Shown here: piece after piece, positions 43,387 to 49,790 of the stretch
Position numbering within the stretch: position 1 is the first letter of the stretch
How the letters are laid out: every line of letters starts with the position of its first letter
From: Glycomyces artemisiae
Lineage (GTDB): Bacteria; Actinomycetota; Actinomycetes; Mycobacteriales; Micromonosporaceae
DNA: 64,000 bases
Assembly (NCBI RefSeq): GCF_003002955.1
Contig: NZ_PVTJ01000003.1
Span: forward strand, 1-64,000
Reading direction: 5' to 3'
Translations under genes and position numbers: made by a program
Notes under the pieces: model-generated
The model's database searches: none
Told to the model about the DNA's origin: nothing
What the model saw: the letters and a program-made list of their open reading frames with translations, nothing else

Positions 43387-44454
43387 CTACTTGACGAGCG
43401 GGGCCACGGACCCGCGGATGACGAGGTGCGCGCCGAGGGTGGTGTGCGGGGGCGGGCCGCCGTTGCGGGCGTGTTCGAGGGCGAGGCGCACAGAGGTGCG
43501 GCCGAGCTCCTCGTGGGGCTGGTAGACGGTGGTGAGGTCGATGTCGGCGGCGGGCGGGAGGTCGTCGAAGCCGATGAGCGAGACGTCGCCGGGAATCGAG
43601 AGGCCGTGCTCGACCAGGGCCTGGCGAGCGCCCGCGGCGATCTGGTCGTTGGCGGCGAACGCGGCCGTGAAGTCGGGCGGGCCCGCGGCGAGACGGGACC
43701 GCATCATCCGGTAGCCCTCGTAGCGTTCGAACGTGCCGTCGACCTCCAGCGAGGGGTCGTGGGGGACGCCGTGGGCGGCGAGGGCGTTGCGGTACCCGGC
43801 GATCCGCGCGTCGGGGGTGGTGTAGCCGGGGCGGCGGCCGAGGAACAGGATGCGCTTGTGGCCGTTGGAGAGCAGGTGGCTGGTGGCGGCGAACGCGCCG
43901 CCGGTGTTGTCGTACTCCACGACGACCGCGGGCGCGTCGGGCCCGAGCGGCGGGCGCCCGCACAGGACGAGCCGGGAGCCGACGGAGGCCAGCGCGTGGG
44001 CGTACCGGCTCATGCGGGCCTTGTACTCGTCGTCGGCGTTGACGTTGCCGACGAGGATCACGGCCTCGGGGTGCTGCTCGCGCATGAACTGGACCATGGC
44101 GAGTTCGCGTTCGGCGTCGCCGCCGCTGGTGCCGATCTGGCAGAGGCGCCCGTCCTCGGCGGCCTGGGTCTGGACGCCTTGGGCCACATGGGCGTAGTGG
44201 GGCGAGATCACCGAGTTGACGATGATGGCGATGCTCTTGCGGGTGGTCCCCTGGAGGGCGCGGGCGTGGTGGTTGGCGACGTAGTCGAGTTCCTCGACGG
44301 CGCGCATGACCTTGCTGCGGGTGGCGGGGGCGGCGGGGTAGGTGCCGGAGAGAATGCGCGAGACGGTGGCGACGGAGACGCCCGCGCGCTCGGCGACTTC
44401 GCGGATGGTGGTCTGGCGTTTGCCGCCGTTGTTGTCGCTCGCCTTGCGCGCCAA
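43387..44454 (-). CDS. LacI-family regulator of the rhamnogalacturonan locus
   Basis: A 355-residue repressor. HTH TTIREVAERAGVSVATVSRILSG is at about residues 12-34 and the hinge NHHARALQ near 55, then an effector domain with VSLIGFDDLPPA. TTG 44454 is preferred; a frame open to 44598 crosses its promoter and hairpin and encodes a poly-Pro stretch. It is the only regulator in the RG-I locus. It likely binds GTTAAA-type palindromes at 45963 and 49742, and possibly its own site at 44492. Confidence 0.85.
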   Translation of the reverse strand: MARKASDNNGGKRQTTIREVAERAGVSVATVSRILSGTYPAAPATRSKVMRAVEELDYVANHHARALQGTTRKSIAIIVNSVISPHYAHVAQGVQTQAAEDGRLCQIGTSGGDAERELAMVQFMREQHPEAVILVGNVNADDEYKARMSRYAHALASVGSRLVLCGRPPLGPDAPAVVVEYDNTGGAFAATSHLLSNGHKRILFLGRRPGYTTPDARIAGYRNALAAHGVPHDPSLEVDGTFERYEGYRMMRSRLAAGPPDFTAAFAANDQIAAGARQALVEHGLSIPGDVSLIGFDDLPPAADIDLTTVYQPHEELGRTSVRLALEHARNGGPPPHTTLGAHLVIRGSVAPLVK

Positions 44455-44491
44455 GCTGTCCGCCTCGGTTTCAGGTGCAGTTTCAGAGTTT

Positions 44492-44541
44492 CTGCAAACG
44501 GTTCCTGAAACAATGATCGCCGCCTGGCGCGCGGGTGTCAA
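44492..44541 (-). promoter_or_regulatory. lacI promoter with LacI-type operator
   Basis: On the minus strand TTGACA (44541-44536), 17 bases, then GATCAT (44518-44513, 4 of 6). The plus strand at 44492-44505 reads TGCAAACGGTTCCT, which fits the central-CG LacI/cre-like consensus. It lies 38 bases before the TTG start, as expected for autoregulation. Confidence 0.5.
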
Positions 44542-44550
44542 GGGCGGGGG

Positions 44551-44588
44551 CGGGGGCGGGGGCGACCCCTCAGACGCCCCCGCCCCCG
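44551..44588 (-). terminator. Perfect 14-bp GC hairpin between binding protein and lacI
   Basis: Two GGGGGC units (44551-44564) pair with CGCCCCC units (44575-44588) around a 10-base loop. It lies after the binding-protein gene and before the lacI promoter, so it probably ends the former transcript. No T tract follows. Confidence 0.45.
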
Positions 44589-44589
44589 C

Positions 44590-44623
44590 GGATCGCATAT
44601 CCTATAGGATATAGGATATAGGG
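44590..44623 (-). promoter_or_regulatory. 34-bp palindrome-containing element, copy 2
   Basis: This copy contains the perfect 16-bp palindrome ATATCCTATAGGATAT (44597-44612) plus an extra ATATCCT repeat. Read on the minus strand it matches 11581-11614 at 31 of 34 positions. It lies 13 bases after the binding-protein stop and 135 bases before the lacI start. In both copies the same strand faces a regulator gene. Confidence 0.55.
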
Positions 44624-44636
44624 CCCGCGGCCGGAG

Positions 44637-45929
44637 TTACTGCTCGCTGGCGAAGAGGGTCTCCGCCTCGGTGAAGAACAGGTCGGCGGCCTCGGCCGCG
44701 GTCATGGTCGCGTACTGGACCTGCTGGTAGATCTCGGTGAACTTCGCCTCGACGGCGCCCGCGGCGGCGGGCGGGACGACGGGTGCGCCCGCGAGGTGGC
44801 CCTCGACGGTGGCCTCGTAGTCGATGACGGCCTGGGAGGCCGCGTCGAGTTCGACGTTGTCGAGGGCGGTCTTGGTGGCGGGGATGCCGCGGTTGGTGCC
44901 GAGAATCTTCGCGGCGTCGGGGTCGCCGAGCAGGAACTCGATGAGCTTCGCTGCGGCCTCGGGCTGCTCGGAGTTCGCGCCGACGACGTACTGCATCGCG
45001 GGGCGCAGGTGGAGCGCGAGGTTGGCGGGGTCGGCGGTGGGAGGGGCGATGATCCCGAGGGTGCCGCCGCCGTCGGTGACGGTGGACCAGTAGCCGTTGA
45101 CGGCGGTGTCCCAGCGCATCTCGGTGGCGATGGTGCCCGCGGCGACGCCGGGGGCGTTCTCGGCGGCGGTCTCCTCCGGGGAGGGCACGGACCCGTCGGC
45201 CTGGAGCGGCGCGGCGATCGACCACCACTCCACGAGCTGCTCCTTGGTGAAGTTGAGGCTCGCGGCGTCGTCGGAGTAGAAGCTGTCGCCCTGCTGGCGC
45301 AGCCACAGCTCCGCGAGGAGGTAGGACCCGGTCCAGTCGCTGCCGCCCCACTTCCCGTCGCCGAGCGCGGTGGTGAGGGTGCGGATGAGCTCGGTGTAGT
45401 CGTCCCACGAGTAGCCGGCCTCGGGCACGGCGATGCCGTGCTCCTCGAACCAGTCGGGCCGGTAGATGAGGCCGAACACGTTGGTGCCCACGGGGACGGC
45501 GATGAGCTGTCCGTCGAGCTTGGCGGTGTCGAGCACGCCCTCGCGGAAGTCGGCGGTGTCCACGAGGCCGTCGAGCGGCAGGAGCATCCCGGAGGCGCCG
45601 AACTGGCGCAGGCGCGGGTAGTCCATCTGGAACACGTCGGGCAGGTCGCGCGAGGCCATGCGGCCGGTGAGGCTCTCCCAGTAGGCGGGGTAGTCGGCGA
45701 AGTTGGCGGCGACCTTGATGCCCTCGTTCTTCTCCATGAAGAGGTCGACGGCCTGCTTGGTGATGTCGGCCCGCGCCTCGTCGCCCCACCATTCGAAGCT
45801 GATCTCGACGGGGTCGTCGGCGGTCCCGGCGGGGCCGTCGTCGCCGCAGGCCGCGGCGGCGGCGAGGGCGGCGGAGGCGGTGGCGCCGGTGAGGAGGGTC
45901 CGGCGGCGGATCGGGTTGCGGCTCATCAT
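44637..45929 (-). CDS. Orphan sugar ABC substrate-binding lipoprotein
   Basis: A 430-residue family 1 binding protein with Arg-rich N-terminus (RRRTLLTGATASA) and lipobox AAAC (about residue 28). GAAGGAG precedes two adjacent ATG codons (45929 and 45926). The operator at 45963-45978 is directly upstream. Unlike the other three binding-protein genes here, no permease genes follow; lacI is next. It may deliver RG-I oligosaccharides to permeases encoded elsewhere, or share the permeases of another importer. Confidence 0.85.
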   Translation of the reverse strand: MMSRNPIRRRTLLTGATASAALAAAAACGDDGPAGTADDPVEISFEWWGDEARADITKQAVDLFMEKNEGIKVAANFADYPAYWESLTGRMASRDLPDVFQMDYPRLRQFGASGMLLPLDGLVDTADFREGVLDTAKLDGQLIAVPVGTNVFGLIYRPDWFEEHGIAVPEAGYSWDDYTELIRTLTTALGDGKWGGSDWTGSYLLAELWLRQQGDSFYSDDAASLNFTKEQLVEWWSIAAPLQADGSVPSPEETAAENAPGVAAGTIATEMRWDTAVNGYWSTVTDGGGTLGIIAPPTADPANLALHLRPAMQYVVGANSEQPEAAAKLIEFLLGDPDAAKILGTNRGIPATKTALDNVELDAASQAVIDYEATVEGHLAGAPVVPPAAAGAVEAKFTEIYQQVQYATMTAAEAADLFFTEAETLFASEQ

Positions 45930-45962
45930 TGAACTCCTTCGTGAGGGGATGGGGTCGTGGGG

Positions 45963-45978
45963 GTTAAATCGTTTTAAC
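45963..45978. promoter_or_regulatory. LacI operator, RG-I regulon site 1
   Basis: GTTAAATCGTTTTAAC is a 14-of-16 palindrome with central CG, 34 bases before the binding-protein start. Its reverse complement matches 49742-49757 at 15 of 16 positions. Confidence 0.65.
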
Positions 45979-46017
45979 TTGTGTCGCGGTCACCTTAGAT
46001 CGCGGTTTCGAAGCCTG

Positions 46018-47715
46018 TCAAGCGGGTCGCTCGTGCCTGCCGACGTAGAAGCGGGCCTTGAGAACGTGGGTCCCCGGTTCGAGCACGCCGGTGACGACCG
46101 GCAGAACCGTTGCGGGCCAGTACATGTGGGTGCCGGGCACCGGGTAGATGACACTGCGCTCGCGCCCGTCCTCGGGAATGACCGAACTGCGGATGCCCCG
46201 CGAGGTCGCGATCGCCGCGAACTCGCCGGCGATCGTCTCGGCGCCGTCGCGCGGGACGCACCAGGCGCCCTCGCCGGTGTGGAGGCGCCGCGCGGTCTCG
46301 ATCGTGTGAGTGCGCACCTGCCATCCGCTCCAGAACGCCTCCACCTCGGAGATGATCGTGACGTCTTCCCAAGGGCACCAGGCGACCGTGAGGCCCTGCT
46401 CCCCCACTCGGGAATCCACGGAGTCCTCGCGGCCGCGCCAGTGGACGCCGTCGTCGGAGAGCATGAGCGCGCCGTCCGGCGCGGCCGCTTCGAGGCCGGG
46501 GCCGTCCACCGAGCGCGAGAACCCCGCGAGCGAGGAGTAGGCGAGGCGCGCATACGTGTCCTTGCCCCCGCGCATCTTCTCGCGCCAGTCCTGGCCGTTG
46601 AGGCGCATCACGTCGCCGTCGTGGCCCCTGATGTGGATGGTCTTCGCCGCCGGAAACACCGCGGTCTCGGGTTCGAGGTCCGTGGGTTCAGAGTTCCAGA
46701 AGGGATGGTCCTCCGGGGCGAGGAGACCCGTGAAGACCTTCGAGGCCCACCACGGTGATCCGGCCGTCAGGTACTGCTCGACCAGCGCGTCGTTCGGGTA
46801 GCCGTACCCCACGCTCAGCCGGTGGTCCGGGGTGAGGATCGGCTTGTCCCACCACCATTCGAGGAGGCGGCGGCTGAACCCGGCGGCCTCGCCCCACGGC
46901 ACGGCCTCCACGTCGGCGGCGGCCAACGCGCCCCACAAGGACCCTTGCGCGAACCGGTAGCCCATGCTGCGCCCGTAGGGGACGGCCGCGCCGTCGGCGG
47001 CGAACCAGGAGCGGAAGCTCCGGGCGAACTCGGCGGCGGGCTCAACGAAGCGGTCGTCGCCGCCGAGGCGGTAGTGCAGGAGCGCGTAGGTGTGGAACGC
47101 GAAGGGGTTGTAGTAGTCCACGCGCCCTTGGGGTCCGTCCTTGAAGACGCCGCCGCCGAGGTCGAACTCCGCGATCCGGTCGAGGTGGGCCCGCGCGATG
47201 GACGGGTCGCGGTCGGCGCCGATCGCGTCGAGGCCGTGGCCCACGAGCACCGGGAAGTAGTGCCAGTTGTTGTCGACCACTCCGGTCGTGTACGCCTGGG
47301 CGAGCCAGGCGATGGCGTGGTCCTTCGCTTTGGGGGCCAGGGGTTCCCAGAGCCGCTCGGGGACGGTGGCGAGGGCCCATCCGAGGGCGGCGGCCTCGAC
47401 GCAGCGCTGGGCGCCGTCGTGGAAGTCCCCGGCGTACCAGTCGTCGCCGGGGTCGACGGCGCGGGCGATGGTGGCGGTGACGGCGTCCCAGAGGTCGTCG
47501 GGGACGGCGTCGGCGGCCGCGGCCAGGCCCCAGAGCGGGCGCATGAGCTGTTCGAACCAGTTCTCGTTGTGGGTGTGGTTCGACATGGTCACGGGCATCG
47601 CGTCGGGGCCTTGGACGGCGAGGTCGAGGCCGGGTCGTCCGATGGCGAGGGCGGCGCGCTGCCAGCCGGTGCGGGTCTGGTCGAGCGGGCCGAAGGCCCG
47701 CAAGGGAGTGGTCAC
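46018..47715 (-). CDS. DUF2264 domain protein
   Basis: A 565-residue protein of the DUF2264 family. The N-terminus TRTGWQRAALAIGRPGLDLAV is followed by an (alpha/alpha)-barrel-like region with repeated aromatic motifs (NNWHYFPVLVGHGLDAIG near 145, GRVDYYNPFAFHTYALLHY near 193), then a beta-rich C-terminus from about 340. The family often sits in pectin and rhamnogalacturonan clusters and is suspected of glycan processing; its activity is not established. GTG 47715 has no clear ribosome binding site. It lies after the PL11 gene and a hairpin. Confidence 0.8.
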   Translation of the reverse strand: MTTPLRAFGPLDQTRTGWQRAALAIGRPGLDLAVQGPDAMPVTMSNHTHNENWFEQLMRPLWGLAAAADAVPDDLWDAVTATIARAVDPGDDWYAGDFHDGAQRCVEAAALGWALATVPERLWEPLAPKAKDHAIAWLAQAYTTGVVDNNWHYFPVLVGHGLDAIGADRDPSIARAHLDRIAEFDLGGGVFKDGPQGRVDYYNPFAFHTYALLHYRLGGDDRFVEPAAEFARSFRSWFAADGAAVPYGRSMGYRFAQGSLWGALAAADVEAVPWGEAAGFSRRLLEWWWDKPILTPDHRLSVGYGYPNDALVEQYLTAGSPWWASKVFTGLLAPEDHPFWNSEPTDLEPETAVFPAAKTIHIRGHDGDVMRLNGQDWREKMRGGKDTYARLAYSSLAGFSRSVDGPGLEAAAPDGALMLSDDGVHWRGREDSVDSRVGEQGLTVAWCPWEDVTIISEVEAFWSGWQVRTHTIETARRLHTGEGAWCVPRDGAETIAGEFAAIATSRGIRSSVIPEDGRERSVIYPVPGTHMYWPATVLPVVTGVLEPGTHVLKARFYVGRHERPA

Positions 47716-47741
47716 AGTCGGTTCAATCCATGGGGTCGGGC

Positions 47742-47761
47742 GGGGCCGCCGGAGCGGCCCC
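47742..47761 (-). terminator. Hairpin between PL11 and DUF2264 genes
   Basis: GGGGCCGC-CGGA-GCGGCCCC is a perfect 8-bp stem between the PL11 stop and DUF2264 start. Without a T tract it may attenuate rather than stop transcription. Confidence 0.4.
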
Positions 47762-47772
47762 GCGGTGCGGCG

Positions 47773-49611
47773 CTAGTAGGTGATCGGCGGCGCAGGCGGG
47801 GTGGTCATGCCCGAGCCGAGGTAGTAGTCGACGTGGTGGGACTGCATGTAGCCGTGGACGGTCATGCAGTTGCGGTACTCGGGGTTGTGCGCGAGCGTGT
47901 ACAGGCGGGTGGTGGTGGGCTTGTCGGTGGTGAAGATGATGAGCTGGTCGTAGGAGGCGTTGGTGTAGACGGCCTCTTCGCGCCAGTCGCCGAGGAGGTC
48001 GCCGACGAGGGTGGGCCCGCCTTGGGCGGCCTTGACGGCGCCGTAGTTCGTGACGGTCTCGATGCGCGGCAGGCTGTTGGTGGGTTTGGGGTTGAGGGGG
48101 TCCCATTCTTCGAGCTTGCCGTCGTTGAGCAGTTCGATTGAGGTGTCGCCGTCCCACCACAGGCCGAGCTGGGGCCAGGGGCGCAGGGACGTGTCGGGTT
48201 CGGTGAGGCGGTTGGTGGAGGCGTTGTAGAGGCCGTCGAAGGACCAGACCTCCATGCCGGGGTAGCGGGGGTCGACGTCGCCGGCCATGCCGCGGCCGAC
48301 GTCGGCGGTGCCCGAGAGGGTGTGCTGCCAGATCATCTGGCCGTTGGCGGCGTCGTAGTAGTACTCGCGCAGGCCGGAGGCGTTGTCCTGCTGCACGCCG
48401 TAGCCTTCGAGGCCGGGGTTGGCGGGGTCGATGTCGGCGATGTGGAACCGGTCGCCGTGCTGGATGCCCTGGCCGGCGAGGGAGTAGCGGAGGGTGCCGT
48501 TGCCGTTGAGGACGAGCCCGATGTGGGCGATTTCGTCGGTGCCGTTGCCGTCGACGTCGACGATGCGGATGTTGTGGCCGTCGGCGGCGTTCGTTGAGCC
48601 GCGGTTCCACTTCCACTGCTGGGTGAGGTTCTGCCCCGACCAGGAGTAGGCGGCGATCATCATGTTGAACCCGCCGCTGTCCTGGCGGTTCTTCATGGAA
48701 GCGATGAGGGACGGGCGCTGCCCGTCGAGGTAGCCGACGCCGAACTGGGCGGCCATGGGCCCGTCGGCGAGGTAGTCCTGGGCGATGCTCGCGTAGTTGC
48801 GCAGGGCCCCGGTGCGGCCGTCGAGGATGCCGATCCACTGCCGGTCGTCGTCGGCGTGGGTCCAGGTCTGGCCGTCGCCGAAGACGGTGCCGTCGGCGAA
48901 CTTGAGGGCGACGTCGGCGAAGCCGTCGGTGTTGAAGTCGTAGACGGTGACGCCGTCCCAGTGCCCGACGTCGATGGTCGCCGAGCCCGGTTCGATGTTG
49001 TCCTGGTTGGTGGAGTTGGGGCCGAGGTTCACCGACCACAGGAACTGGCCCTTGCTCGTGTACGCCTCGATCGACTGGGGTGAGGTCTGGCGGTCGACCA
49101 CGTAGTCGTACTCGCCGTCGCCGTCGAGGTCGCCGGTCCAGGTGAACTTGACGGGGCCGCCGGCGCGCATGGGGATGCGGACGACGGGCTCGTCGGCGTG
49201 GTTGGCGGTCAGGGTGAACGAGCCGCTGGGGGTCTGCTCGGCGCCGCCGACGACGGGGACGACGCGGTAGGCGTTGGCCTGCGCGAGGTTCGCGGCGGTG
49301 TCGGTGTAGTTGGTGCCGCCGGTGAGCACGGAGGAGTTGAGCTTGGTCCAGGCGCCGCCGTTCGCGGACCGGTAGACGTTGAAGCCGATGCCGCTCGGGT
49401 CGAGGCCGAGGAGGCGCCAGCTGACGAAGACGCTGGAGCCGTTGCGCACGGCGACGACGCTGCGGCCGAGGTCCTCCATGGCGCGCACGGTCTGCTGGGC
49501 TCCGACGTCGGGCTCCTCGGCGTGGGTGGTGGTGGCGCCCACGGCGAAGGCGGTGGCGGCCGCGAGGCCGATCACCGCCCCGATCGCCGGGAGTCGCTTA
49601 AACGTTTTCAT
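47773..49611 (-). CDS. PL11 rhamnogalacturonan endolyase, secreted
   Basis: A 612-residue exported lyase resembling YesW/YesX. The signal peptide is at residues 1-31. Residues about 40-130 form a fibronectin-like N-terminal domain (SVFVSWRLLGLDPSGIGFNVYR). The following eight-bladed propeller shows repeated calcium-site motifs (DLDGDGEYDYVVDR, DFNTDGFADVALKF, DVDGNGTDEIAHIG) typical of PL11. It cleaves the RG-I backbone by beta-elimination outside the cell. ATG 49611 has GGAG five bases upstream. It is divergent from the PL26-like gene, with an RG-I operator between them. Confidence 0.9.
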   Translation of the reverse strand: MKTFKRLPAIGAVIGLAAATAFAVGATTTHAEEPDVGAQQTVRAMEDLGRSVVAVRNGSSVFVSWRLLGLDPSGIGFNVYRSANGGAWTKLNSSVLTGGTNYTDTAANLAQANAYRVVPVVGGAEQTPSGSFTLTANHADEPVVRIPMRAGGPVKFTWTGDLDGDGEYDYVVDRQTSPQSIEAYTSKGQFLWSVNLGPNSTNQDNIEPGSATIDVGHWDGVTVYDFNTDGFADVALKFADGTVFGDGQTWTHADDDRQWIGILDGRTGALRNYASIAQDYLADGPMAAQFGVGYLDGQRPSLIASMKNRQDSGGFNMMIAAYSWSGQNLTQQWKWNRGSTNAADGHNIRIVDVDGNGTDEIAHIGLVLNGNGTLRYSLAGQGIQHGDRFHIADIDPANPGLEGYGVQQDNASGLREYYYDAANGQMIWQHTLSGTADVGRGMAGDVDPRYPGMEVWSFDGLYNASTNRLTEPDTSLRPWPQLGLWWDGDTSIELLNDGKLEEWDPLNPKPTNSLPRIETVTNYGAVKAAQGGPTLVGDLLGDWREEAVYTNASYDQLIIFTTDKPTTTRLYTLAHNPEYRNCMTVHGYMQSHHVDYYLGSGMTTPPAPPITY

Positions 49612-49741
49612 GATCGCTCCAAGTATGCCGGTGGAATGGGCGCGCCGCCAGACCCCGTACCCGACATTCGCGTCGGCCGGATGCGGCTTAGCCTCGATCG
49701 GTTGACGATACATCGATGTGTGACTATATTGAACCCCCTGA

Positions 49742-49757
49742 GTTAAAACGATTTAAG
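49742..49757. promoter_or_regulatory. LacI operator, RG-I regulon site 2
   Basis: GTTAAAACGATTTAAG matches the reverse complement of site 1 at 15 of 16 positions. It lies 33 bases before GTG 49791 in the 179-base divergent region and could control both flanking lyases. A weaker relative (TTAAACGTTTT) overlaps the first codons of the PL11 gene near 49598. Confidence 0.65.
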
Positions 49758-49790
49758 TCAGACCCGTCCGCTCCCCCTCTTGGAGGCAAC

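Noticed and set aside
44541-44591. GGGGGC repeats as CRISPR or microsatellite
   Set aside because: Only a few units, and the two blocks pair perfectly as a hairpin between genes; a terminator-like structure explains them better.
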